From: an uncultured bacterium
GTDB taxonomy: Bacteria > Bacillota_I > Bacilli_A > RFN20 > CAG-826
Length of the DNA stretch: 64,000 bases
Assembly (NCBI GenBank): GCA_949297805.1
Contig: CASFTG010000001.1
Location: 620,001 to 684,000 of the forward strand
Direction: 5' to 3'
Below, one piece after another: positions 34,915 through 44,008 of this stretch (position 1 is its first letter; each line of letters begins with the position of its first letter). The notes under the pieces were generated by a model. That model was not told the DNA's origin and did no database searches. It was given only the letters and a program-made list of their open reading frames with translations. A program made the position numbers and the translations under genes.

Positions 34915-37479
34915 TTAACCAAGTTTCGCAAGTTGGGCTTTGGCTTCCGTTAGCTTCTGCTTATTGAGGGAAAGCTTATCCTGCTCGAGCTTGATCTTCT
35001 CCTTCGGGGCTTTGGCGAGGAAGCCGGGATTAGAAAGCATCTTCTCCCCCCGGGCCACTTCGGCTTCTAGATGGCTTATTTCCTCCTCTAGCCGGGCTTT
35101 GGCCGCTCCTTTGTCTTCTTCATGCTCAACAAAGAGGGAGACGTCGCCGTAATTGTAAATCCGGCCGCCTTCCGGGAGTTCAGCAGCTTCTTCGACCAAC
35201 TTGGCGAAGAGGAACCGAGTCAAGTAAGCCCCGATTCCCTCAAACGGGAGTTTCGGGGAAAGAATGAGCTTGACCGCCTCATTGGGGGCTAAGCCGGTTT
35301 CCGACTTATAGCTCCTAACATCCTTAATCATCTGTTTGAGGATATTCCCTTTCTTCTCGGAAGAAGGGAAGCGATACCCCTTCATCTCCTCGGGATAGCT
35401 TTCCTCCATGATCGAGTTCTGATGCTTGGGCAATGAAAGATACATCTCCTCGGCGATGAAGGGGCAATAAGGATAAATGAGGAGGATGATGCTCTTGATG
35501 ACGTGGAACAAGACATCTTTGGTCGCCCCGTCGCCGCTGACTTTGCTCATCTCCAGATAGAAAGAGCAGAAATCGTCATAGACGAAATCGTAGAGGATCG
35601 AGGAAGCAGCCCCGAATTGGTAGGCATCCATCTTCTTCTCGACCGAAGCGATGGTCTTGGAAAGCCTAGTCAAAATATATTGGTCAAGGGTATTAAGGGC
35701 CTTTTTGTCGATCGGGTTCGGCTGGTAATCCTCGCCTAAGGTCAACTCGACATAACGGCAGGCGTTCCAAATCTTGTTCAGGTAATTGGCGCTGGCGTTA
35801 AGCTTCTCGTCGCTATAACGCATATCCTGCCCCGGGGTCGAATTGGTGGTGATGAAATAACGGAGGGCGTCGACCCCGTATTTGGCGATGACGTCGATCG
35901 GATCGATCCCATTGCCAAGCGATTTGCTCATCTTCCACCCCTGCTCATCGCGGATGAGCCCGTGGATAACCACTTGCTTAAAAGGCGACTTACCGGTGAA
36001 ATGGAGCGACTGGAACACCATTCGCGACACCCAAAAGAAGATGATGTCATAACCGGTGACCAAGACGCTGGTCGGGAAATAACGCTCGAAGTCCGGGGTC
36101 TTATCGGGCCAACCTAAGGTCGCGAAAGGCCAAAGCCCCGAGGAGAACCAGGTATCGAGGACATCCTCATCCTGATCGTATAAGCCCGGGTCCAATGGGG
36201 TTTCGCTCACCACCACCGAGCCATCCTCTTTCGAATAATAGGCCGGGATCCGGTGGCCCCACCATAATTGCCTAGAGATGCACCAATCGTCGCAGCTCGC
36301 CATCCAACGAAGCAAGACTTTCTCAAACCGCTTCGGGATGAACTCAACTTTGCCCGCACTCTTTTGGGACGCGAGGACGGCTTCGGCTAAGGGGCGCATC
36401 TTGACGAACCATTGCTTGGAAAGCATCGGCTCGACGACCGCGCCGCTGCGCTCGGAATGGCCGACCGAGTGGACGATCTTCTCGATTTTCTGCAGGTGTC
36501 CCTCCGCCTTGATTTTCTCGACCAAGGCTTTCCGGCATTCATAACGGTCCATTCCCTTATATTCGCCAGCCAATTCGTTCATCTTGGCTGATTCGTCAAG
36601 CACTTTGATGAAAGGGAAGCCGTATTTCTTCGCTAAATTGAAGTCATTGGGGTCATGGGCCGGGGTGCATTTCATCGCCCCGGTGCCAAAGGAAATATCG
36701 ACATAGGGATCGGCCATCAAAGGCAATTCCTGGCCATTCGCCGGATTAATAACCTTCTTCCCGACTAAATCGGCGAACCGCTTGTCCTTCGGGTTGACGA
36801 AGACGGCGACGTCGCCAAACATCGTCTCCGGGCGGGTGGTGGCAACCACGATCTGGCGGTCCTCCCCCACCACATCATAAAGGAAATAGAAGAACTCCCC
36901 TTCGTCGTCGCTATGGACGACTTCGATATTCGAAAGGGCGGTCCGCAATTCCGGGTCCCAATTGATGATCCGCTCACCCCGATAGATAAGCCCTTCATCA
37001 TAAAGGGTCTTGAATACCCGCTTGACCGCTTTCTGGAGCCCTTCGTCGAGGGTGAACCGTTCCCGGGTATAGTCGACCGAGAGGCCGATGCTAGCCCATT
37101 GCTTATGGATGGTCGCGGAGTATTCCTCTTTCCATTCGAAGGCTTTCTCTAAAAACTTCTCCCGGCCGAGGTCATAACGGGAAACGCCCTGCTTACGCAA
37201 TCTTTCCTCGACTTTGGCCTGGGTGGCGATGCCGGCATGGTCGACGCCGGGGACCCAGAGGACGTCAAACCCCTTCATCCGTTTGTAACGGGCGATGATA
37301 TCGTCAGGGATGGTATCCATGACGTGGCCTAAATGGAGCTTGCCGGTGACGTTCGGGGGCGGGATGACCAAGGAGAAAGGCTGCTTGGACTTATCCCCGG
37401 CCGTGAAATAGCCGCCTTCCTTCCACTTCTCGTACTTCCCTTCCTCGACTTGCAGATGATCGTAACGTTTATCGAGCAT
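34915..37479 (-). CDS. valS: Valyl-tRNA synthetase
   Basis: Class I synthetase charging tRNA-Val and editing mischarged threonine. 854 residues from the ATG at 37479 (AGGAGG site); the longer frame to 37542 runs into the T-box terminator. Motifs: PPNVTGKLHLGHVM (HIGH), the CP1 editing domain (TTRPETMFGDVAVFV, GTGAMKCTPAHDPNDF), KMSKSLGNGIDP (KMSKS) and a C-terminal coiled-coil arm (EEISHLEAEVARGEKML). Expression is predicted to be set by the T-box leader. Confidence 0.97.
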   Translation of the reverse strand: MLDKRYDHLQVEEGKYEKWKEGGYFTAGDKSKQPFSLVIPPPNVTGKLHLGHVMDTIPDDIIARYKRMKGFDVLWVPGVDHAGIATQAKVEERLRKQGVSRYDLGREKFLEKAFEWKEEYSATIHKQWASIGLSVDYTRERFTLDEGLQKAVKRVFKTLYDEGLIYRGERIINWDPELRTALSNIEVVHSDDEGEFFYFLYDVVGEDRQIVVATTRPETMFGDVAVFVNPKDKRFADLVGKKVINPANGQELPLMADPYVDISFGTGAMKCTPAHDPNDFNLAKKYGFPFIKVLDESAKMNELAGEYKGMDRYECRKALVEKIKAEGHLQKIEKIVHSVGHSERSGAVVEPMLSKQWFVKMRPLAEAVLASQKSAGKVEFIPKRFEKVLLRWMASCDDWCISRQLWWGHRIPAYYSKEDGSVVVSETPLDPGLYDQDEDVLDTWFSSGLWPFATLGWPDKTPDFERYFPTSVLVTGYDIIFFWVSRMVFQSLHFTGKSPFKQVVIHGLIRDEQGWKMSKSLGNGIDPIDVIAKYGVDALRYFITTNSTPGQDMRYSDEKLNASANYLNKIWNACRYVELTLGEDYQPNPIDKKALNTLDQYILTRLSKTIASVEKKMDAYQFGAASSILYDFVYDDFCSFYLEMSKVSGDGATKDVLFHVIKSIILLIYPYCPFIAEEMYLSLPKHQNSIMEESYPEEMKGYRFPSSEKKGNILKQMIKDVRSYKSETGLAPNEAVKLILSPKLPFEGIGAYLTRFLFAKLVEEAAELPEGGRIYNYGDVSLFVEHEEDKGAAKARLEEEISHLEAEVARGEKMLSNPGFLAKAPKEKIKLEQDKLSLNKQKLTEAKAQLAKLG

Positions 37480-37494
37480 ATGCGCCCTCCTAAA

Positions 37495-37690
37495 AAACAA
37501 AACGCCGGCCCAGCTTGGGGCGCGGCGCGCGGTACCACCCAATTTCCCAAAGAGATATCTTTGGCTCTTTTCCCTTAACGCGGGGAACGATTCCCTCCCC
37601 GAGCGACTTGAAGGCTTACCGGCCGAGCTTCCACCATCCTCGGCTCTCTCTTCGGCTATCCCTTCTCCCTCTCGGTTCCTCGAGACGCCC
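37495..37690 (-). promoter_or_regulatory. T-box leader of valS (tRNA-Val sensing)
   Basis: Contains the near-invariant T-box TGGGTGGTACCGCG on the minus strand (37528-37541) followed by a GC-rich terminator (37502-37528) with a T-rich tail. Upstream are stem I landmarks including AGAGAG and GGTGGAAGC. A GTC valine codon at 37605-37607, in the context CAAGTCGCTC, is the likely specifier. Uncharged tRNA-Val would stabilise the antiterminator and allow valS transcription. Confidence 0.92.
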
Positions 37691-37691
37691 T

Positions 37692-37720
37692 ATTATGGAC
37701 TGCGGAAACAAAGATATCAA
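37692..37720 (-). promoter_or_regulatory. Promoter of the valS T-box transcript
   Basis: Minus-strand TTGATA (37715-37720), 17-base spacer, CATAAT (37692-37697). It begins directly at the end of ysxC and fits the position of the leader. Confidence 0.75.
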
Positions 37721-38287
37721 CTAAAGGATGCTGGCGATGGCGCCTCTTATCTGAAATAAGGATTTATCGCTTAAATCCGAGAAAAAAGGCTTTTCTAGAC
37801 CAAGGTCAGCCGCTCGAAGTTCCGCTTGATGACGCATCGCCTGATTATAGGTATCGGCTTTGGTCACCACCGGGACGATCGGTTTCCCAAACGTCTCTAA
37901 ATAACGGATGAACTTTTTGTCGTCTTCCCCTAGATCCCGCCGGAGATCGAGCAACAAGACGATTCCTTTTAATAAAGGGAAAGAAGCATAAGCCTCCATC
38001 GTGGTTGAGAACTGGATCGTCGACATGGTCGCGAAGCCAGTCGAGCCATAACCCGGGGAATCAACCAGATAAAACCGCGAATCGATCAGGAAATAGTTCA
38101 GAAGCTTCGTCTTGCCAGCCTTTTTGGACTTGAAAGCCAGTTTCTGCCCGGTCAAGGCATTGATCAGCGAGCTTTTGCCGACGTTGCTCCGCCCGACGAT
38201 CAAGACCTCGGGGATGGAATCCTTCGGCCGGGAAGACAAAGAAGGCGCGGAGATGACAAACCGCGCCTTCTTGAAATCGATTTTCAT
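37721..38287 (-). CDS. ysxC: Ribosome-assembly GTPase YsxC/EngB
   Basis: A small GTPase of 50S subunit assembly. 188 residues with G1 GRSNVGKSSLINALTG, G3 DSPGYGSTGF and G4 VVTKAD. It directly follows lon with a 4-base overlap, the same tig-lon-ysxC neighbourhood found in many Bacilli. No terminator follows; the valS promoter begins at its stop codon. Confidence 0.96.
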   Translation of the reverse strand: MKIDFKKARFVISAPSLSSRPKDSIPEVLIVGRSNVGKSSLINALTGQKLAFKSKKAGKTKLLNYFLIDSRFYLVDSPGYGSTGFATMSTIQFSTTMEAYASFPLLKGIVLLLDLRRDLGEDDKKFIRYLETFGKPIVPVVTKADTYNQAMRHQAELRAADLGLEKPFFSDLSDKSLFQIRGAIASIL

Positions 38288-40614
38288 GCCGCTTTGTGGA
38301 CCAACGCGATGGCTAAGGCGTCATCCACGCATTTCATGAAGGAGATCTTGAGGGTCTTCTTCACTTCTTCCGGCAATTCTTCGACGTCCTTCTTGTTATC
38401 GAGAGGGACGACGATCTGCTTGATGCCGCTTCGAAGGGCGGCTAAGGATTTCTCCCGCAGCCCGCCGATCGGCAAGGCCTTGCCCCGCAACGTCACTTCG
38501 CCAGTCATGGCGACATTAGCGTCGACCGGGGTATGGGTCAAGCTCGAGACGATGGCGGTGGTGATGGCGACGCCAGCGCTCGGCCCATCCTTCGGCACTG
38601 CCCCTTCCGGGACATGGACATGGATGTCGTTTTCCTGGAAGAGTTTGGAATCAATGCCGTATTTATCGGCGTTGGCCCGGACATAGTCAAGGGCGATGGT
38701 CGCCGATTCCTTCATGACGTCGCCCAGTTTCCCGGTTAAGACCAATCCGCCTTTCCCGGGGAAATAGGTGACCTCGATCGGGAGGATATCGCCGCCGAAA
38801 TCGGTATAGGCGAGGCCGGTGACGACCCCAATCTGGTTTTCCTTTTCCTTCTTGCTCCCCTCGAAGAGTTCGACCCCTTGGTACTTATGGACCTTGTCGA
38901 GGTCGACCTCGACCGGACGGGGGGTGTTCTCGTCGTTAAGGATCTCAACGACCGCCTTCCGGCAACAAGAAGCGATAAGCCGTTCGAGTTGCCGGACCCC
39001 GGCCTCCATCGTGTAATGCTCGATGAGGCACTTTAAGGCTGGTTCGGTGAAGTGGATGTCGCTATCCTTCAAGCCGGCGAGTTTCGTCTGCTTAGGGATA
39101 AGGAAGCCATCGGCGATCTTGAGCTTCTCGATCTCGGTATAGGAGGGGACCTCGATCAGTTCCAACCGATCCCGAAGGGGGCCGGGGATGTTATCAAGAT
39201 TATTGGCGGTGCAGATAAAGAGGACATTCGAGAGGTCATAAGGCTCCTCGACGTAGTTATCGTTGAAGGCGAAGTTCTGCTCCGGGTCGAGGACCTCGAG
39301 TAAGGCCGAGGCCGGGTCGCCCCGGTAGGACGAACCGCCGAGCTTATCGATTTCATCGAGCAAGAACACCGGATTGGTGGTCCCGGCTTTGATCATGCCA
39401 TGGATTATCCGGCCCGGGAGCGATCCGACATAGGTCCGGCGATGGCCACGGATTTCCGCTTCATCCGAGATGCCGCCTAAAGCAGTCTTGAAGAACTTCC
39501 GTCCTAAAGCTCGAGCGATCGAACGACCAAGGGAGGTCTTGCCGCAGCCAGGCGGGCCATAGAAACAGAGGATCGGGGCTTTGAGGTTCCCGGTCATCTT
39601 CTTGACCGCGAGGTATTCGATGATGCGTTTCTTAACCTTCTCAAGCCCGTAATGGTCCTCATCAAGGACGGCTTGGACGTGCTTAAGGTCCTCATCGTCC
39701 TCGGTCTTCTCGAACCAAGGAATGGAGAACATCGTATCGATGTAGTTCATGATGAGGGAAGCCTCGATCGAGGATTCCGGCATCATCTTGTACCGTTTGA
39801 GCTCGGATTTGATTTTTGCCTTGATTCCCTCAGGATAGGGGTTCTTTTCGAGCTTCTCGAGGATCGCGTCCTCGCTATGCTCGCCATCATCATCCTCCCC
39901 GAGTTCTTCCCGGATGGCCTTCATCTTTTCCCGAAGATAGTACTCCTTCTGGCTCCGTTGGGCGCTTTCTTGGACTTTCTTCGAGAGGTCATCCTCCACC
40001 GCCGCCATTTGCTTGGCCGAGGTGAGGAAAGTAAGCAATAGATTGAGCCGGGAATTGATGTCCCCGTCTTCGAGCAATTGCTCTTTCTGGGCGAGGGTCA
40101 ATGGCAGATAAGCGGCTAAGGTATCGGGGAGATCAGCGGCCGAGAGCCCTTTGGATAGGCTCGCGATATGGATCCGCGGCAGCCCGTTATTGGGGGTGGA
40201 AAGGAAGGTGGTGATCTCCTTCATGAGCCGCAGCTCTTCATTCTTATCCCCTTCTTGGGGAGTGATGATCTCGCCCACCGCCTCGAAGTAGCCGTCTTTC
40301 GAGGTGATGGAGGTGAAATGGACTCGCTTGGAGCCGACGACCCGGATCCTGACCCCCGAATCGAAGGGGGTGTAGGAAGTGACCCGGCACATCGTGCCAT
40401 AGCTAAATAAGTCATCCGGGGTCGGAAGATCGGTCGCCTCCCCTTTTTGGGAGACGACGAAGATAAGGTTATTGGTGGCTGAGCGGGCTTGCTCGACGGC
40501 GAGCCGGGAGAATTCGCGTCCGACCTCGACTTCCTCGGATGCCCCGGGGAAGACGACGAGGGAACGGGCCACCATCAATGGCAAGGTGATGGCTTGCTCT
40601 TTGTTATCGTTCAT
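38284..40614 (-). CDS. lon: ATP-dependent protease Lon
   Basis: Degrades misfolded and regulatory proteins. 776 residues: N-terminal LON substrate domain (PLMVARSLVVFPG), AAA+ module with Walker A GPPGCGKTSLGRS and Walker B FLLDEIDKL, and the protease domain. Catalytic Ser lies in PKDGPSAGVAITTAI and Lys in LPIGGLREKSLAALRSG. An AAGGAGG site precedes the ATG. It lies 39 bases downstream of tig and overlaps ysxC. Confidence 0.97.
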   Translation of the reverse strand: MNDNKEQAITLPLMVARSLVVFPGASEEVEVGREFSRLAVEQARSATNNLIFVVSQKGEATDLPTPDDLFSYGTMCRVTSYTPFDSGVRIRVVGSKRVHFTSITSKDGYFEAVGEIITPQEGDKNEELRLMKEITTFLSTPNNGLPRIHIASLSKGLSAADLPDTLAAYLPLTLAQKEQLLEDGDINSRLNLLLTFLTSAKQMAAVEDDLSKKVQESAQRSQKEYYLREKMKAIREELGEDDDGEHSEDAILEKLEKNPYPEGIKAKIKSELKRYKMMPESSIEASLIMNYIDTMFSIPWFEKTEDDEDLKHVQAVLDEDHYGLEKVKKRIIEYLAVKKMTGNLKAPILCFYGPPGCGKTSLGRSIARALGRKFFKTALGGISDEAEIRGHRRTYVGSLPGRIIHGMIKAGTTNPVFLLDEIDKLGGSSYRGDPASALLEVLDPEQNFAFNDNYVEEPYDLSNVLFICTANNLDNIPGPLRDRLELIEVPSYTEIEKLKIADGFLIPKQTKLAGLKDSDIHFTEPALKCLIEHYTMEAGVRQLERLIASCCRKAVVEILNDENTPRPVEVDLDKVHKYQGVELFEGSKKEKENQIGVVTGLAYTDFGGDILPIEVTYFPGKGGLVLTGKLGDVMKESATIALDYVRANADKYGIDSKLFQENDIHVHVPEGAVPKDGPSAGVAITTAIVSSLTHTPVDANVAMTGEVTLRGKALPIGGLREKSLAALRSGIKQIVVPLDNKKDVEELPEEVKKTLKISFMKCVDDALAIALVHKAA

Positions 40615-40653
40615 GGCAGTGCCTCCTTAATTTAGGATGCCGCCAATCGGTCT

Positions 40654-41928
40654 TTAATCGTTATTGGCGACGATGTAGTCGTGGATTTTCTTGTTGACGA
40701 GGTTGGTCCGGAAGGAGTTGAGGTTGTCGCCATAGGCTTTCTTCAAATCCTCGACCTTCATGGAGTAGCGCTCAGCGGTCTTGGCGAGCTCGTGATCGAG
40801 TTCGGCGTCATCGACGAGCAGGTGCTCCTTAGCGGCGAGGGTCTGGAGGACAAGGTAGCCTTTGACGTTCTTAGCCGCCTCTTCCTTCATCTTGACCTTT
40901 AGGTCCTCTTCCTTCTGGCCGGTGATCTCGAGGTATTGTTCGAAGGTCAGCCCATTGGATTCGATCTGTTTCTTGAGTTGGTCTTCATTAGCGGCCGCTT
41001 CGTTGGCGATGATGGTCGAGTTAATCTCGACTTTCGAACCATCGACGATCTGCTTGACCAAGGCGTCGTAATAGGCGTTTTCCGCCTGACGGGTCTTTTG
41101 CTCGAGGAGGTTCTTCTTCTCATATTCCTTGAGTTCATCAACGGTCTTGACGTCTTTGATGGCGAGGTCGGCGACGGTCTCATCGGAGAGGGTCGGGATC
41201 TGCTTGGCCTTGACCTCGTGGACGAGGCATTTGAAGGTGGCGGCTTTGCCGGCCAATTCCTTGACGTATTGTTCGGGGAATGTGACGTTGACGTCGCGCG
41301 ATTCACCCTTCTTGATCCCGATCAAGGCCTCTTCGAAGCCGGGGACGAAGGAATGGGAGCCCAGCGAGAGGGAGTAGTTATCGGCTTTCCCGCCTTCGAA
41401 CGGCTTCCCATCGATGAAGCCCTCGAAATCGAGGACGACGGTGTCGCCTTCTTTGGCCGGCTCTTCGCTTTCGACGAGTTCCGCGGCCCGATCGAGCCGG
41501 CGGGCGATGGCGTCCGCCACTTCCTTCTCATCGACCGAAGGGACACTCTTCTCAGCATGGAGCCCTATATAGTTCCCGAGTTCGACCTTCGGGGCGAGGG
41601 TGACGAGGAATTTGATCTCCAGGTCGGTGTCGCTTAATTTGGTGAGGGTGGTCTCGGGCCGGAAGAAGGGCTCGATCTTCCCTTCCTTCAAAGCATCGGC
41701 GAAGACGAGGGGGAGGAGGTCATTGATGGCGTTATCGATGGCCTTTTGCATATTGACGTGGCTCCGAGCCATGGCCTCGGGGGCGTGGCCTTTCCGGAAG
41801 CCGGGGATAACGACGTCGGCGCAGGCTTTCTTAATGGCCTTTTCCTGCGCGTCCTTCCACATATCGGAAGGGACGGTCGAGACGATCTCGACGCGGCAAT
41901 CGTCGAGATTAGTGAATTTGTGTTCCAT
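40654..41928 (-). CDS. tig: Trigger factor
   Basis: Ribosome-associated chaperone and peptidyl-prolyl isomerase that receives nascent chains. 424 residues: ribosome-binding N-terminal domain with GFRKGHAPE (GFRxGxxP motif), central FKBP-type domain (VLDFEGFIDGKPFEGG, LGSHSFVPGFEEALIG) and a long helical C-terminal domain. A GAGGAA site precedes the ATG. Confidence 0.96.
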   Translation of the reverse strand: MEHKFTNLDDCRVEIVSTVPSDMWKDAQEKAIKKACADVVIPGFRKGHAPEAMARSHVNMQKAIDNAINDLLPLVFADALKEGKIEPFFRPETTLTKLSDTDLEIKFLVTLAPKVELGNYIGLHAEKSVPSVDEKEVADAIARRLDRAAELVESEEPAKEGDTVVLDFEGFIDGKPFEGGKADNYSLSLGSHSFVPGFEEALIGIKKGESRDVNVTFPEQYVKELAGKAATFKCLVHEVKAKQIPTLSDETVADLAIKDVKTVDELKEYEKKNLLEQKTRQAENAYYDALVKQIVDGSKVEINSTIIANEAAANEDQLKKQIESNGLTFEQYLEITGQKEEDLKVKMKEEAAKNVKGYLVLQTLAAKEHLLVDDAELDHELAKTAERYSMKVEDLKKAYGDNLNSFRTNLVNKKIHDYIVANND

Positions 41929-41964
41929 TTTGCTGTTTCCTCATTTGCTAAAAACGCAACGCAT

Positions 41965-41992
41965 AATATACCCCAAAAAGCAGGCAAGCCAA
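41965..41992 (-). promoter_or_regulatory. Predicted promoter of tig-lon-ysxC
   Basis: Minus-strand TTGGCT (41987-41992), 16-base spacer, TATATT (41965-41970), placing transcription start about 30 bases before the tig ATG. A weak hairpin GCAAGC/GCTTGC (just upstream) may end the previous transcript. Confidence 0.5.
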
Positions 41993-42018
41993 ATATTTTG
42001 CTTGCGCGGGCGCGAAAA

Positions 42019-42855
42019 TCAAACCGGGCAACGGGATTTAAGGGCCGCGTCCAGCCGTTTGGCCAAAGAAGAAAGCTCGGACTTTTGCCCTAAATAGGCC
42101 TTGGTTAAGGAGGAGACGGCTTCGGCTAAATCCCCTTCAGGCAAGGGAAAAGGGTAATAAGCCGAGAGGCAAGAAAGGAGAATCTCCTTCCCCGTCTCGG
42201 CATCGCTACTTTCCTCTAAGGCATGCAAAGCCGAAACCGCCCGGTCGATGGTCGATTGCAGAGGCAATTGAGTGGGAGCGAAAGAGGCTTGCCGCTCCTC
42301 ATAGGCGAAAACGATCGGCTCTTCGTCATGATTGAGGGAAAGGATCTGCAAAGCCAATTGACGGTAGGGAAAATGGTCGGCTTTTTGACATAAAGCCCGC
42401 AAGGCTGTCCGCAGACTTGGGAAGGCTAACGGATGCTCTTTGGCGTAATGGAGCCCGTTCATGAGCTTCGCCGGCTCTTCGCTAGAAAGGGCTTCGGCCG
42501 CCTCCTCAAGCCCCATCCCTTTCTTCAGGTCGGGTTTATCGGCAAGCTTTTTCGGCAGTTCGCGGAATAGTTCCTCGGTCGCTTGGTCAACATAAGGGAG
42601 CTCGGCCAATTCGGCGATGGCCTGATTCCCTAACTCCGGCTCATTGACCGCCTTTGATAGTTCATAGACCAAGGTCAGGGTCCTTTTGGGATAATCGGCG
42701 AAAAGGGTTTCTTTCTTTTCTAAAAGCTGAGTCAAAGCCTCGGGGTATTTCCCCTGGTTAATTAATTCCAGCAGGCTTTTCAATAACGGGGCGCTCGGTT
42801 TGTCCATCAAGCGAATTTTGGGAGGGAAAGGCCGATAAATCAAGCGTTTTGCCAT
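42019..42855 (-). CDS. Uncharacterised helical protein, possibly DUF3196-like
   Basis: 278 residues, nearly all predicted helix, with TPR/HEAT-like character: LLKSLLELINQGKYPEALTQLLEKKET near the N-terminus, then repeated leucine- and alanine-rich helices. No enzyme motif, signal or membrane helix is seen. Size and repeat-like build recall the DUF3196 proteins of Mollicutes, but this is an impression only. No clear ribosome binding site precedes either the first ATG or an alternative ATG at 42807 (MDKPSAPL), so the start is uncertain. It is divergent from plsC with only 56 bases between starts. Confidence 0.7.
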   Translation of the reverse strand: MAKRLIYRPFPPKIRLMDKPSAPLLKSLLELINQGKYPEALTQLLEKKETLFADYPKRTLTLVYELSKAVNEPELGNQAIAELAELPYVDQATEELFRELPKKLADKPDLKKGMGLEEAAEALSSEEPAKLMNGLHYAKEHPLAFPSLRTALRALCQKADHFPYRQLALQILSLNHDEEPIVFAYEERQASFAPTQLPLQSTIDRAVSALHALEESSDAETGKEILLSCLSAYYPFPLPEGDLAEAVSSLTKAYLGQKSELSSLAKRLDAALKSRCPV

Positions 42856-42896
42856 CTAGTAATGCGTACAAGGTTTAATTTCCCCGTCCATTGGGG

Positions 42897-42902
42897 CATA
42901 GT
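42897..42902 (+). promoter_or_regulatory. -10 box for a predicted leaderless plsC transcript
   Basis: CATAGT 9 bases before the plsC ATG, with a weak TTTAAT 17 bases upstream and no ribosome binding site. The run from the box to the start codon closely resembles that of the first RDD gene (CATATT, 9 bases, ending CGTTATG in both). Confidence 0.4.
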
Positions 42903-42911
42903 TAGCCCGTT

Positions 42912-43775
42912 ATGACGCTAACTCTGTCTTTAGTCTTCAGCTCAATCGCCCTAAGCTTACTCACCTACTTCCTAGGCGGATATAACCTCAATTGGATCTA
43001 TTTCTATGTTCCTTTTCTTTTGGCCATCGCCTTTTTCTTTGCCCTTTTTGGCCTTTTTGTCTTAGGGCTTTATCTCTCGTCTTTCCTCATCAACGTCGAT
43101 AAGGACCATGCCCCGAACAAAACCGTCATCGGGCTCGTCAATGAAGTCGCTTTCTTAGTTTGCTTTTTGGGTCGGATCAAGATCCGCTTCACCGGGGCCA
43201 ATAAACTCAATTGGAACGAGCCGATGATGATCGCCACTAACCATCTTTCCAACATCGATTTCGTCGCCCTATTCGCCCGGACCAAAGGCCACCCCATCAT
43301 CTCGGTTGGGAAGAAAGAGATAATCAAGATGCCGATCGTTGGCCGCTATCTAGCCAAAGCTGGCTTCCTTTTCATCAAGCAGAATAGTTTGACTGAGGGG
43401 CCGGCCATCATCGAGAAAGGGGCCGACTATCTTAAAGAAGGGATCTGTTCAGTCACCATCGCCCCCGAAGGGACGCGGAACCGCCGTTACCCCGAGCCAT
43501 TGTTGCTCCCCTTCCACCCCGGTTCCTTTGCCTTGGCTAAGAACTCGAATCGCCCCATCGCCTTGTTGAGTTTCCAAAACACCAACGCCGTTAAAGCCCG
43601 CTTCCCCTTCCGGAGTACCCGGGTCTATATCGACGTGGTCGACGTCATTAAGCCCGAGCAATACAAAGACCAATCCTTGTCGGAGATTGCCGAAAGTTGC
43701 CACGCCAAGATGCTCTCCTTCCTAGAAGAGAAAAAAGCCCGTAATTACCACATCGGACAAGCGAAGGAAATCTAA
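42912..43775 (+). CDS. plsC: Lysophosphatidic-acid acyltransferase, PlsC family
   Basis: Adds the second acyl chain to 1-acyl-glycerol-3-phosphate in phospholipid synthesis. 287 residues: two N-terminal membrane helices (about 1-60), then the acyltransferase domain with ATNHLSNIDFVALF (the NHx4D catalytic motif), the KxEI-type segment VGKKEIIKMPIVGRYL and APEGTRNRR (the EGTR substrate-binding motif). One of only four rightward genes in the window. Ends at a bidirectional terminator facing tRNA-Arg. Confidence 0.9.
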   Translation: MTLTLSLVFSSIALSLLTYFLGGYNLNWIYFYVPFLLAIAFFFALFGLFVLGLYLSSFLINVDKDHAPNKTVIGLVNEVAFLVCFLGRIKIRFTGANKLNWNEPMMIATNHLSNIDFVALFARTKGHPIISVGKKEIIKMPIVGRYLAKAGFLFIKQNSLTEGPAIIEKGADYLKEGICSVTIAPEGTRNRRYPEPLLLPFHPGSFALAKNSNRPIALLSFQNTNAVKARFPFRSTRVYIDVVDVIKPEQYKDQSLSEIAESCHAKMLSFLEEKKARNYHIGQAKEI

Positions 43776-43798
43776 GCAAACTTCGCAAATTGAAAATG

Positions 43799-43822
43799 AA
43801 AAGCCGCAGAAAGCGGCTTTTT
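43799..43822 (+). terminator. Bidirectional terminator after plsC
   Basis: AAAAGCCGC, a 5-base loop, GCGGCTTTT; T tracts occur on both strands, so it can end plsC and act as a back-up for the leftward tRNA transcript. Confidence 0.85.
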
Positions 43823-43838
43823 GTCTCCTAAAGCAAAA

Positions 43839-43856
43839 CCCCGGGATTAACCGGGG
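43839..43856 (-). terminator. Terminator of the tRNA-Arg transcript
   Basis: A 6-bp stem CCCCGG/CCGGGG with a 6-base loop and TTTTG following on the minus strand, 11 bases from the tRNA 3' end. Confidence 0.75.
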
Positions 43857-43867
43857 CGATAAGCAAT

Positions 43868-43944
43868 TGGCCCGCCCGAGCCGACTCGAACGGCTGGCCC
43901 ACAGCTTAGAAGGCTGTTGCTCTATCCAGCTGAGCTACGGGCGG
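43868..43944 (-). tRNA. trnR: tRNA-Arg (anticodon UCU)
   Basis: A complete cloverleaf on the minus strand. Acceptor CCGCCCG/CGGGCGG, D arm GCTC/GAGC around AGCTGGATA, anticodon arm ACAGC/GCTGT with loop CTTCTAA (anticodon TCT), T arm AGCCG/CGGCT with loop TTCGAGT, discriminator G and an encoded CCA. It reads AGA/AGG codons as Arg. Confidence 0.96.
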
Positions 43945-44008
43945 AGCGAAGTTATCTTAGACTTCTATAGCCTTCGAGGCAATATTTATCCGCCCGCCGC
44001 GTTGTGGC

